Positions 38,745 through 46,721 of a stretch of DNA of 57,233 bases are shown piece by piece. Numbering within the stretch: the stretch's first letter is position 1; every line of letters starts with the position of its first letter. Made by a program: the position numbers and the translations under genes. The stretch is from NCBI GenBank assembly GCA_964417885.1, contig CAYQKN010000006.1:1-57233 (forward strand), given 5' to 3'. Below the pieces are notes generated by a model, which did no database searches, had not been told where the DNA came from, and saw only the letters and a list, made by a program, of their open reading frames with translations. Source of the DNA: UKL13-2 sp964417885. Lineage in GTDB: Bacteria > Pseudomonadota > Gammaproteobacteria > Burkholderiales > Usitatibacteraceae.

Positions 38745-39422
38745 ATGGCGATTACCGAATGGCCAAAGGATGAACGACCACGTGAGCGCTTGTTGAAATA
38801 TGGCGCTGCCGCCCTGTCCGATGCAGAGCTTTTGGCCATCTTCCTGCGGGTGGGCGTGGCGGGCAAAAGCGCCGTGGACCTCGCACGCGATCTGGTTGGC
38901 AGGTTCGGCAGCCTGGCAGCGTTGTTTTCCGCCAGTGAAGTGGAGTTATGCAGTGTCAAGGGCGTTGGTGCGGCGAAGTATGTGCAAATGCAGGCCGTGC
39001 TGGAGATGTCGCGGCGGGCGTTGGCCGAAACAATGAAAGTGGCCGATGCCCTCAATTCACCGCAGGCAGTGCGCGACTACCTGCGCTTGAGATTGGCACA
39101 GCTACCTCACGAAATATTTGTCGCGGTGTTCCTCACGGCCCAGAACCGGGTAATTGCTGTTGAAGAGCTTTTTCGCGGAACGTTGACCCAGACTAGCGTT
39201 TATCCCCGTGAAATCGTGAAGCGGGCACTCGCTAACAATGCCGCATCCGTTATCCTGGCGCACAATCACCCATCCGGAGAGGCGAGCCCAAGCGTTGCCG
39301 ACCGGTCGCTGACCAAAGCACTGGCGGAAGCCCTGGCGCTGGTCGATGTTCGGGTATTGGATCATTTCATTGTTGCGCCTGGCGCATCGCTTTCCTTTGC
39401 CGAGCAGGGAATGTTGCCGTGA
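38745..39422 (+). CDS. radC: RadC-family JAB-domain protein
   Basis: A 225-residue RadC/YicR-type protein. The N-terminal helix-hairpin-helix region (SAVDLARDLVGRFGSLAAL, SVKGVGAAKYVQMQ) is followed by a JAB1/MPN metal-binding domain with HNHPSG (173-178), Asp186 and an upstream Glu in AVEELFRG, the expected zinc ligands. Despite the name its role in DNA repair is not established. An AGGA site precedes the ATG at 38745. It is divergent from coaBC and followed by the rpmB promoter. The 153 bases after it hold only that promoter and leader. Confidence 0.95.
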   Translation: MAITEWPKDERPRERLLKYGAAALSDAELLAIFLRVGVAGKSAVDLARDLVGRFGSLAALFSASEVELCSVKGVGAAKYVQMQAVLEMSRRALAETMKVADALNSPQAVRDYLRLRLAQLPHEIFVAVFLTAQNRVIAVEELFRGTLTQTSVYPREIVKRALANNAASVILAHNHPSGEASPSVADRSLTKALAEALALVDVRVLDHFIVAPGASLSFAEQGMLP

Positions 39423-39445
39423 TTTGTTGTTTGCAACGATGGAGG

Positions 39446-39475
39446 TTGCGCTAAGTGCTTGGTTTTGGCTATAAT
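39446..39475 (+). promoter_or_regulatory. Promoter of rpmB-rpmG
   Basis: TTGCGC (39446-39451), an 18-base spacer, and a perfect TATAAT (39470-39475), 100 bases before the rpmB ATG. The leader of about 95 bases is long enough for feedback control by a ribosomal protein, which is inference. Confidence 0.6.
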
Positions 39476-39575
39476 TTCGGGCTGACCTGGATAAGCACTG
39501 TCGTCCGGCGAGGAATCAACAATTAATGGAACCGGTTGCTTCGGTCCGCTTTTCAACTGTTTAGTGAGGTATGTC

Positions 39576-39812
39576 ATGGCACGCGTTTGCCAAGTTACGG
39601 GAAAAGCCCCTATGGTGGGCAACAATGTTTCCCATGCGAACAACAAGACCAAGCGTCGGTTCCTGCCGAACCTTCAATATCGGCGCTTCTGGGTCGAATC
39701 CGAAAACCGTTGGGTGCGCTTGCGCCTGACCAATGCGGGGCTCCGTACCATCGACAAGAACGGCATTGATGCCGTACTGGCCGATCTGCGCGCTCAAGGC
39801 GTCGCAATCTAA
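39576..39812 (+). CDS. rpmB: 50S ribosomal protein L28
   Basis: A 78-residue L28 with the family opening MARVCQVTGKAPMVGNNVSH and NNKTKRRFLPNLQ, then WVESENRWVRLRLTNAGLRTIDK. It is a small basic protein of the large subunit. TGAGGT lies before the ATG, which follows the standard start; the slightly longer open frame upstream is leader. It is co-transcribed with rpmG, whose ATG is ten bases after its stop, the near-universal rpmB-rpmG order in proteobacteria. Confidence 0.98.
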   Translation: MARVCQVTGKAPMVGNNVSHANNKTKRRFLPNLQYRRFWVESENRWVRLRLTNAGLRTIDKNGIDAVLADLRAQGVAI

Positions 39813-39822
39813 GGAGATCAAC

Positions 39823-39978
39823 ATGCGCGAAAAAATCAAACTTGAATCAACCGCTGGAACCGGGCATTTCTACACGACCACCAAAAACAAGAAAACGATG
39901 CCGGAGAAAATGGAGATCATGAAGTTCGATCCCAAGGCACGCAAACATGTGGCGTACAAGGAAACGAAGCTGAAGTAG
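39823..39978 (+). CDS. rpmG: 50S ribosomal protein L33
   Basis: A 51-residue L33 of the zinc-free form (no CxxC): MREKIKLESTAGTGHFYTTT, KNKKTMPEKMEIMKFDPKARKHVAYKETKLK. A strong AAGGAGATC site precedes the ATG. It is the second gene of the rpmB operon. Downstream are a first hairpin (39997-40022, GGGAACGC/GCGTTCCC) and then the intrinsic terminator at 40061-40084. Confidence 0.98.
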   Translation: MREKIKLESTAGTGHFYTTTKNKKTMPEKMEIMKFDPKARKHVAYKETKLK

Positions 39979-40060
39979 CCGTTGTCCCGGTTGCAGGGGA
40001 ACGCATGAATGACCGCGTTCCCGCACGGGGCCAAATGCACAGCGCGAAACCGCGACAAAA

Positions 40061-40084
40061 AACCCAGCTTCGGCTGGGTTTTTT
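40061..40084 (+). terminator. Intrinsic terminator of rpmB-rpmG
   Basis: AACCCAGC-TTCG-GCTGGGTT followed by TTTT, with an A-run directly before it, so it probably also serves the convergent desaturase gene that ends at 40102. The UUCG tetraloop is of the extra-stable kind. Confidence 0.9.
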
Positions 40085-40101
40085 GTCGGGCGGAATTTCT
40101 G

Positions 40102-41307
40102 TCAGGCGTAACTTCTGAGCCGACGCGAGAACTGCTGCAACTGTGCAATGCCGGTCGCCTCGGCGCGCTTGCACCAGTCTTCCAGTTTCATCACCAGTTC
40201 TTCCTTGGACAGGGTCGAGCGCTCCCACAATTTGGCCAATTCCTGCCGCAGCGAATAGATGGTTTCGAGCCTGTCGCTGTGTTTCAACGTTTCCTGGAGT
40301 GAAGCGCGATTTTCCGGGCTCAGCTGCTGGATGTCACTATGCAGCCAGTGGCGGAAGCTGCGAAAAGCCTTGCCTTCCCGCATCGTCGCAAGCGGCGAGC
40401 TTCCACTCTGGCGCAGGCGTGAAATTTCTTCCTTGCAGGTTGATTTCAGCGTCTTTGCATAGTTGGTGACAATTTCGTACCGGTGCGCAATCACTGCCTG
40501 CACGGTATCGGCGTCACATGTCATCTTGTTCATGTCAAAGCGCGGCCGTGGCGCAACTTTCTTAACAGTGGCCAAGCCAAAAAATTGAAGGATATTTATA
40601 TACAGCCAGCCCAGGTCAAACTCGTACCAGCGCATTGAAAATCGCGCGGAAGTCGGGAATGCGTGATGGTTGTTATGAAGTTCCTCGCCGCCGATCCAGA
40701 ACGCGATCGGGGTAATGTTGGTGCTGGTGTCATTTACCGTGTAATGGCGATAGCCCCAGAAATGGCCAATGCCGTTGATCACGCCGGCCGCATGCACCGG
40801 AATCCAGGCCATCTGCACCGCCCAGATACTTGCACCCAACGGGCCAAACAGGACCAGGTTGGTTACCAGCATCAGGCCCGCACCCTGCCATGAGAATCGC
40901 GAATACACATTGCGTTCCATCCAGTCGTTCGGCGTGCCGTGACCATATTTCTGCAGCGTTTCGGCGTTCTTCGACTCGGCACGATACAGTTCCGCACCCT
41001 CGGTCAGGACTTTCCTGATGCCATAAATCATCGGGCTGTGGGGATCTTCGGCAGTCTCGCATTTGGCGTGATGTTTGCGGTGAATTGCCACCCATTCCTT
41101 GGTGACCATGCCAGTCGTCAACCACAGCCAGAATCGAAAAAAGTGACTCGGAATCGGGTGCAGATCAAGGCCGCGATGGGCCTGTGAACGATGCAGAAAA
41201 ATCGTCACGGCGGCAATCGTCACATGGGTAAGTGCCAAGGCAACAACGATGTAACCCCACCAAGGCAGATCCACCAGCCCGGTACTGAAAAATTCAGGAA
41301 TATTCAC
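40102..41307 (-). CDS. Acyl-lipid/acyl-CoA delta-9-type fatty acid desaturase with C-terminal extension
   Basis: A 401-residue membrane di-iron desaturase that inserts a double bond into fatty acyl chains. Three histidine boxes are present: HRSQAH (39-44), HRKHH (76-80) and HNNHH (211-215), with further His in GHFWGYRHY. Hydrophobic helices lie at about 15-37, 55-70, 140-165 and 165-185. After the catalytic part (about 1-270) a soluble, charged, helical tail of about 130 residues follows (CKEEISRLRQ...WERSTLSKEELVMKLEDW). I chose GTG 41307 with GGAG upstream over TTG 41322. Likely role: membrane fluidity. It shares the terminator with rpmG. Confidence 0.88.
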   Translation of the reverse strand: MNIPEFFSTGLVDLPWWGYIVVALALTHVTIAAVTIFLHRSQAHRGLDLHPIPSHFFRFWLWLTTGMVTKEWVAIHRKHHAKCETAEDPHSPMIYGIRKVLTEGAELYRAESKNAETLQKYGHGTPNDWMERNVYSRFSWQGAGLMLVTNLVLFGPLGASIWAVQMAWIPVHAAGVINGIGHFWGYRHYTVNDTSTNITPIAFWIGGEELHNNHHAFPTSARFSMRWYEFDLGWLYINILQFFGLATVKKVAPRPRFDMNKMTCDADTVQAVIAHRYEIVTNYAKTLKSTCKEEISRLRQSGSSPLATMREGKAFRSFRHWLHSDIQQLSPENRASLQETLKHSDRLETIYSLRQELAKLWERSTLSKEELVMKLEDWCKRAEATGIAQLQQFSRRLRSYA

Positions 41308-41414
41308 TGTCGAGTGCTCCAAAGAAAGGGCAGTATTTTTTTCTAACTGTTGATTTTACGATGAATCGCCGGCGAACACAGGCATTTGGAATAACTTGAT
41401 GATTTCAAATGAAA

Positions 41415-42713
41415 TTATGGCATGTGGCTCAGGCTGCTTGAAATTGCCGTTTGGGTATCCTGGGCAAGTCGAATTTCTCGTTGCGGAAAAGGCACTTCGA
41501 TGCCCGCGACGCGGAATTGCCGCCAGATTTCGAGCAACAAGGTAGATCGCAGTGACGCTTGCCCCTGGTCAGCGTCCTGGATCCATGTGGTCAATTCAAA
41601 CTCAATACCGTTATCGCCCAGACTCGTCAGCAGTACCGTCGGTTCGGGCTTGGCAAGCACCCTTGGCAGTCCGCGACCCGCGGCAAGCAGGATGGACATG
41701 ACCTGCTGCACGTCCGATTGATAGGAAACCGTCACCGCTGTTTTGACCGAGGTCACTTTGTCGGTGTAGGAGTGGTTGAGAACGGTGCTGGAAATGATGC
41801 TGTCGTTGGGAATGATTGAGCGTGTGCCATCCAGCCCCCTCAGTACCGTGTAACGCGCCTTGATGTCAGAAACGATGCCGTGCCGGTCTGTGATGGTGAC
41901 CAGGTCGCCGGGCCGGATGGAGCGGTCCAGAAGAATGACGAAGCCGCTGACATAATTGCTGGCGATTTTTTGTAGCCCAAGTCCCAGGCCAACACCCAAG
42001 GCGCCGCCGAATACCGAGAGCAGCGTCAAATCGACGCCGATGAGAGGCAGCATGATCAGGATGGCCAGAACGATAGCGAGCGCGCGCACCAGCTTGCCGG
42101 CGAAAACCCGCATGCTCATGTCCAGTGTTTCGGCGCTCATCAAGCGTTGCTCGATGACCCGCGAGATACCCAGCGCGAAAAAAATGGTGAAAAAAGACCA
42201 GAACAGCGCCTGGACCACCAGCAGCATGCTGATCGTTTTCGAGCCGACGACGAATTTGACGTCGTCCAGTGCGCCGGCAATTTCGGGCAGGATGCCGGTC
42301 AGATACAGCGCGACAATGCTCCAAACGCTATAGGCAATCGCCCGCTCGGACGCCTTCAACAGCGGACTCGGGGAAATGAGGTGCCTGACCAGATAGAGCG
42401 CCAGGCGGATCAGTACGAACGAGACGATCAGCGGAATCGAGATATTGAGCAACGGTACCGGCTGCCATCGCACCAGACAGAAGCGTCCGATCCAGACAAG
42501 GATCAGGGCTAGCAATGGCACCACCAGGCGATGGACACTGCCAGCGCCAATTTTCAGCGCACCCGGTTCCAGGTCTGCCGGCAGGCGCGAGCGGATTGAG
42601 CCCGCGACCAGCCAGGCAAGCAGGAATCCCGCAGCGATGACGGCAATCTGCCACCAGGCGTGGACAGTTTCGAGCTGCGCAATCAGTAGTTCGAAATCGG
42701 CAGCAAGCTGCAT
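41415..42713 (-). CDS. MscS-family mechanosensitive ion channel
   Basis: A 432-residue channel. Several hydrophobic helices at about 20-190 precede the pore-lining, glycine/alanine-rich TM3 (VDLTLLSVFGGALGVGLGLGLQKIASNYVSGFVIL, about 225-260), then the MscS beta domain (PGDLVTITDRHGIVSDIKARYTVLRG, SIIPNDSIIS) and the C-terminal alpha/beta part with TVSYQSDVQQV. It sits in the inner membrane and should release solutes on osmotic downshift. With more N-terminal helices than E. coli MscS, it resembles the larger YbdG/YnaI-like relatives. It starts three bases after the RsmB-like stop, so is the last gene of that operon. Confidence 0.92.
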   Translation of the reverse strand: MQLAADFELLIAQLETVHAWWQIAVIAAGFLLAWLVAGSIRSRLPADLEPGALKIGAGSVHRLVVPLLALILVWIGRFCLVRWQPVPLLNISIPLIVSFVLIRLALYLVRHLISPSPLLKASERAIAYSVWSIVALYLTGILPEIAGALDDVKFVVGSKTISMLLVVQALFWSFFTIFFALGISRVIEQRLMSAETLDMSMRVFAGKLVRALAIVLAILIMLPLIGVDLTLLSVFGGALGVGLGLGLQKIASNYVSGFVILLDRSIRPGDLVTITDRHGIVSDIKARYTVLRGLDGTRSIIPNDSIISSTVLNHSYTDKVTSVKTAVTVSYQSDVQQVMSILLAAGRGLPRVLAKPEPTVLLTSLGDNGIEFELTTWIQDADQGQASLRSTLLLEIWRQFRVAGIEVPFPQREIRLAQDTQTAISSSLSHMP

Positions 42714-42716
42714 TGG

Positions 42717-43976
42717 CTATTTGTTACGTTCCATCACCGCGGCGAAAAAGCCGTCAGTGCCGTGTTCTTGCGGCATAAGCTTGAAATACTCGCTGATGTT
42801 TTCGAGCGGCCACTTCAGTCGCTTGACGACCTGGGATGCGGGCACGAGTTTGAAATCCGTGTGCGCGCGGAGGAAATTTTCCACAATGTGCTCATTTTCC
42901 TCAGGCAGAAAGCTGCAGGTCGCATAGACCAGTCTGCCACCCGGCTTGACCAGACGGGATGCGGACTTGAGGATTGCCGCCTGCTTGACGTTGAGTTCCT
43001 GCAGGCTTTGCTCGCTCTGGCGCCATTTGAGGTCGGGATTGCGACGCAAAGTGCCCAAACCGGTGCATGGGGCGTCGACCAGGACGCGGTCAATCTTGCC
43101 TGCCAGGCGTTTGATCCGGGCGTCGTTTTCAGACTCGATTTTTTGCGGGGTGATATTTGACAGTCCCGAACGTTTCAGGCGCGGCCCAAGGTTGGTCAGG
43201 CGCTTTTCCGACACGTCGAAGGCGTACACGCGGCCGGTAGACGCCATCGCTGCGCCCAGCAAGAGTGATTTCCCGCCGGCTCCGGCACAGAAATCGACCA
43301 CCATCTCGCTACGCTTGGCCTCCACCAGCAGGCCCAATAACTGGCTGCCCTCGTCCTGCACCTCGACGAACCCCTCGAGAAACGCCGCATGCTGCGCAAG
43401 CGAGACTTTGCTTTCAAGGCGGATGCCGATTGGTGAATGCGGCGTGGCTTTCCCGTTTATGCCGCCGCGGCGCAGTTGTTCAAGGACGGCGTCGCGCTTG
43501 CCTTTGGTGGTGTTGACGCGCAAATCCAGGGGCGCGGGATTCATCATGCTGCGCCCGAGTGCCAGGATTTCCTTGTCGCTCATGAATCCCTTCAGTCGGG
43601 AAATGACCCAGTCGGGCAATTCGGCTGCGACACCCAATGGGGGGTTGGCGGGCAAGTTCGACTTGCCTTCCGAGAGCCAGGTGCTTTCGGCTTTTTTCAG
43701 GACGGTCATCAGCTCGCGCGAGCTGATGCCCTGGAATCGCGTCAATGCCAACAATGCCATCTTGCGCGGCACGCCGTCGGTGGCGATGGACTCGATGGTA
43801 CGCCGGTGACGAAGCACCGCGTATACCGTCTCGGCGATCAACGCACGATCGCGAACCCCCAGCTTTGCATGCTCACGGAAGAAACGCTTCAATTGCACGT
43901 CTGCCGGCGATGTTAACGGGAGTACAACGGTCAATGCTTCAACCAGGGTATTAAATTGGGCAGGAGTAAAGGACAT
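42717..43976 (-). CDS. rsmB: RsmB/NOP-family rRNA (cytosine-C5) methyltransferase
   Basis: A 419-residue SAM-dependent methyltransferase of the RsmB/NOL1-NOP2-Sun family, which makes m5C in 16S rRNA. An N-terminal NusB-like helical domain (about 1-145) precedes the catalytic part: VQDEGSQLLGLLVEA, VVDFCAGAGGKSLLLG (SAM loop), DAPCTGLGTLRRNPDLKWR (motif IV) and YATCSFLPEENE (motif VI catalytic Cys). The end HGTDGFFAAVMER is typical. The exact target base is inferred by family, and RsmF-like specificity is possible. ATG 43976 is preferred over the upstream in-frame start. It lies 75 bases after a DUF3108 gene. Confidence 0.9.
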   Translation of the reverse strand: MSFTPAQFNTLVEALTVVLPLTSPADVQLKRFFREHAKLGVRDRALIAETVYAVLRHRRTIESIATDGVPRKMALLALTRFQGISSRELMTVLKKAESTWLSEGKSNLPANPPLGVAAELPDWVISRLKGFMSDKEILALGRSMMNPAPLDLRVNTTKGKRDAVLEQLRRGGINGKATPHSPIGIRLESKVSLAQHAAFLEGFVEVQDEGSQLLGLLVEAKRSEMVVDFCAGAGGKSLLLGAAMASTGRVYAFDVSEKRLTNLGPRLKRSGLSNITPQKIESENDARIKRLAGKIDRVLVDAPCTGLGTLRRNPDLKWRQSEQSLQELNVKQAAILKSASRLVKPGGRLVYATCSFLPEENEHIVENFLRAHTDFKLVPASQVVKRLKWPLENISEYFKLMPQEHGTDGFFAAVMERNK

Positions 43977-44051
43977 GCAGACTTGTCTGGGGAAGCTGGT
44001 GAGTGCCCGCTCGGGCAGAAAGGGCGTCAACGCTTACGCCCCAAACCCGAA

Positions 44052-45164
44052 TTATGGCGTAGAGCGGATACTTGTCGCAATCAGTTCAATTGGGAAGCGG
44101 CCGGCGAAGAACTTGATTTTCACCGGCAAATGGTAGTTTTTCGGCGCGAGCCATACTTCATAGGCGTCTTCCGGATCGGTCGCTTCGCTCAGAAGGTGTA
44201 CCGTCTCTATCGCACCAAAACGGGTCTGGATCGTTTCCGGGCCGAGTTGTTTGAACCGGTGGCGATAGACTTTCCGGGCGTTCGTCACCAGCACGTCCAG
44301 CCGGTCATCGGCGGACTTGAGCCTCGGCGCGTCGAAAGCAAGCTGGAACAGGAAACTTTGCATGTCCTGTATTTGCGCAGGCATGGGCAAGGTGCGCGTC
44401 TGGCCACCGCGCATCAGCTTCATTTCCTTGCTGGCGCGGATGAACTCGGCCGTTTCCGGTTCACCTTCGCCGCGGCGGATGCGAAAACTCAGCGGCTCAA
44501 GGCCGGCAGCGGTCAATTCACCGCGGCTGACCTGATGCAACGCGCCAACCAGGGAGCCGACGATAAAGCCGGTGGCCTGCATGGTGCTGTCGATTTCGTA
44601 CTGATTGCCTTCGCGTGTCCACGCATAGTCTGCTACCCCATCCGAGATGCTTGAGGTCATTCGGTAGGCAATGGCGATCTGCCGGGGCAGTTCCACATTC
44701 GGCGTGTTGTCACCTGTTTCCACGGCCTCGGCAGTGGGCTGGGGTGGCAATTCGGCCGCCGGCGTGTCAATCTTTGCGGCAGCCTCGGTCGGCCTCGGCT
44801 CGGCCACTGCGGCTGACGCGATTTCGGGCAGCTGTGCAGCCGGTTCGGCGGCAATCGCGTTCTCAGGCGCGAGAAAGTCTGCCTCAGTGCGAGGGGTTGC
44901 GCGCGGGCGAGGACGGGGCGGCGCGGCGCGTGCGCGAGCCTGTTTGGCGGCCTGCGGCGACGCGATGGAGGGCGTTTCAATTCTGTCTGCACCCGGGTTG
45001 ACCAGCACCGCGGTGTAAATGGCTGCTGGCGGCTCATGCCAGGCGGCGACCAGCAGCGGCATCGAAACGTACGCGAACAGGTGGGCGGCTGCGGATATCG
45101 CCATCGCCGCAAGCATGTTGCGGCGGGAACGAAGAAACGACCACGCTGGCCGGTATCGCTGCAT
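44052..45164 (-). CDS. DUF3108 protein with N-terminal anchor and proline-rich spacer
   Basis: A protein of about 370 residues. One transmembrane segment (MLAAMAISAAAHLFAYVSMPLLVAAW, about 28-50) is followed by a Pro/Ala/Arg-rich spacer (about 75-165, PPRPRPRATPRTE), giving a TonB-like layout, then a DUF3108 beta-rich domain (about 180-365: YRMTSSISDGVADYAW, GFIVGSLVGALHQVSRGELTAAGLEPLSF, YEVWLAPKNYHLPVKIKF). It should be inner-membrane anchored with a periplasmic domain that crosses the wall. Function unknown. An in-frame ATG at 45197 is an alternative start, and neither has a clear ribosome site. It is paralogous to the next gene. Confidence 0.8.
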   Translation of the reverse strand: MQRYRPAWSFLRSRRNMLAAMAISAAAHLFAYVSMPLLVAAWHEPPAAIYTAVLVNPGADRIETPSIASPQAAKQARARAAPPRPRPRATPRTEADFLAPENAIAAEPAAQLPEIASAAVAEPRPTEAAAKIDTPAAELPPQPTAEAVETGDNTPNVELPRQIAIAYRMTSSISDGVADYAWTREGNQYEIDSTMQATGFIVGSLVGALHQVSRGELTAAGLEPLSFRIRRGEGEPETAEFIRASKEMKLMRGGQTRTLPMPAQIQDMQSFLFQLAFDAPRLKSADDRLDVLVTNARKVYRHRFKQLGPETIQTRFGAIETVHLLSEATDPEDAYEVWLAPKNYHLPVKIKFFAGRFPIELIATSIRSTP

Positions 45165-45235
45165 CCGGTGTTTAGTTATGTTTGGCGGCGGAATCATGTG
45201 CGCGGCATGCCCAGAGACGCCGGAGATTTTTTCGA

Positions 45236-45952
45236 CTAACGCACCTGGAACTGGACAAGCGTTTGTTCCAGTGACAGCCCGCGCGAATCCTCGAATATCG
45301 CCCGCACCGGCAAGTAATGATGATCTTTGGCCAGCCAGAGTTGTGCGCGTGGCCGCCCGGGTTCGCTTTCGCGCTCGTAATGGACCGTCGCCAGCAGCTG
45401 GCCGCCGATCTGCAGGGCGGGCTCGCCTTTTTTCCGGTAGTGATACAACTCTGCCTGTTTACCGTTGCTCACCCAGGTGTGGACGCGGCTGTCGCGTGGC
45501 GCATTGAACATGAACTGGTACATCGCAGAGATACGGTCCATGGTGCCGGCAGGCAATTCGAAGCTCTCGGTGCGGCTGCTTTGCTGTGAAAAAATCTGGT
45601 GAACATTCCAGTCGAAGCGGGCGGAAATGTTCTTGGCACCGTTGCTCTGGCGACGAAATTCATAAAGTGCGGGTTCCAGCCCGGCGGCGCCGATTTTTCC
45701 CTCCGCGGACACGGTTATCCGTTCACGCAGTAGCAGGCCAAGCCCGCCCGCCGTGCGGGTATCCGAGGTGATCCTGTAGCGGTCACCGTTCCGGGTGAAT
45801 TTTTCGTCCACCGTCCCGATCAGCAGACCACCTTTCATGATTCGGTAGCTCGCGGTCACCTCAACCGGGCTCGTGTCGGCAGCCCCCCACGCCGGCCAGA
45901 CGGCAAGCGCCATGCCGACAAATGCATATCCAGCCAGTGCGCGCAAATTCAT
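45236..45952 (-). CDS. DUF3108 exported protein
   Basis: A 238-residue protein with a signal peptide (MNLRALAGYAFVGMALAVWPAWGAA, cleavage around AWGA) and one DUF3108 domain: ASYRIMKGGLLIGTVDEKF, TRTAGGLGLLLRERITVSAEGKIGAAGLEPALYEFRR, WLAKDHHYLPVRAIF. This is the shorter, soluble periplasmic counterpart of the preceding anchored DUF3108 protein; shared blocks are AAGLEP.. and the WLA.(D/K)(H/N)YHLPV-like ending. Its ATG lies one base after the purN stop, so translation is coupled. Function unknown; the domain resembles LolA/LolB-like lipid-binding folds only by general beta character. Confidence 0.85.
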   Translation of the reverse strand: MNLRALAGYAFVGMALAVWPAWGAADTSPVEVTASYRIMKGGLLIGTVDEKFTRNGDRYRITSDTRTAGGLGLLLRERITVSAEGKIGAAGLEPALYEFRRQSNGAKNISARFDWNVHQIFSQQSSRTESFELPAGTMDRISAMYQFMFNAPRDSRVHTWVSNGKQAELYHYRKKGEPALQIGGQLLATVHYERESEPGRPRAQLWLAKDHHYLPVRAIFEDSRGLSLEQTLVQFQVR

Positions 45953-45953
45953 G

Positions 45954-46604
45954 TCATGGGTTTCCGGGTGACACCAGGTATTGGCTTTTATCCAGTAATG
46001 AAACGCCGGAACCGCGGATTTGGACGACATCGCCGGCAGAAAATTCCAGCCGATCCTCGGCCAGCCAGCGAAGCGCCTGCGGATAAATCCGGTGCTCCTG
46101 TGCCAGTACCCGCTGCGCGAGTGTGGATTCATCATCACCCTGATGCACGGGAACCGCCGCCTGGATGATGATCGGGCCGTGGTCCAGACGCGGCGTGACA
46201 AAGTGCACCGTTGCGCCGTGAATCCTGACACCGGCGTCGAGTGCCTGCCGGTGCGTGTGCAAACCGGGAAAGCTGGGCAGCAGCGAGGGATGAATATTGA
46301 TGATCCGACGCGGATACCGGTCGATGAAGGCCACGCTGAGAATTCGCATGAAGCCCGCCAGCACGACAAAGTCGGGCGAAAACTCATCGATGCAGCGCAT
46401 CAGTGCCTGGTCGAACTGTTCGCGCGACGGGTACAGTTTGTGGTCTAGCGGCCGTATCGGAATGCCTGCCGCAGCTGCAGTTGCCAGCCCGGCAGCATCA
46501 GGCCGGTTGCTGATGACGGCCCCGACATGCATCGGCAAGTCCGCGTCGAGAATGGCTTCCATGTTGCTGCCGCGACCGGATATCAGGATGACGATCGATT
46601 TCAT
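45954..46604 (-). CDS. purN: Phosphoribosylglycinamide formyltransferase
   Basis: A 216-residue enzyme that transfers formyl from 10-formyl-THF to GAR in purine synthesis. Signature parts: ISGRGSNMEAIL (phosphoribosyl loop), the folate site VVLAGFMRILS, the catalytic Asn-His in NIHPSLLPSFPG and Asp in LDHGPIIIQ. The cofactor would come in part from Fhs (11367-13037). ATG 46604 gives the standard MKSIVILISGRGS start; the open frame upstream runs into the palindrome. It follows purM by 117 bases, which hold the third palindrome copy. Confidence 0.96.
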   Translation of the reverse strand: MKSIVILISGRGSNMEAILDADLPMHVGAVISNRPDAAGLATAAAAGIPIRPLDHKLYPSREQFDQALMRCIDEFSPDFVVLAGFMRILSVAFIDRYPRRIINIHPSLLPSFPGLHTHRQALDAGVRIHGATVHFVTPRLDHGPIIIQAAVPVHQGDDESTLAQRVLAQEHRIYPQALRWLAEDRLEFSAGDVVQIRGSGVSLLDKSQYLVSPGNP

Positions 46605-46644
46605 GGTTCTGCTGAACCGGGCATGGAGCAGCAGACGTCGCGGT

Positions 46645-46712
46645 AAAACTCTAGCATTGGCGCGGCTTTCCGGGCGGTTTGCCGCTGAAAGCCGCGCCAA
46701 TGCTGGAGTTTT
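46645..46712. repeat. Long palindrome, copy 3 of the dispersed family
   Basis: AAAACTCTAGCATTGGCGCG-GCTTTC (46645-46670) pairs with 46687-46712 with one mismatch; the loop can extend the stem (GCGG/CCGC). It begins ten bases beyond the purM stop on the minus strand and lies before purN. Core and layout match the copies at 614-679 and 17203-17266. Confidence 0.85.
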
Positions 46713-46721
46713 GCATCGCGG

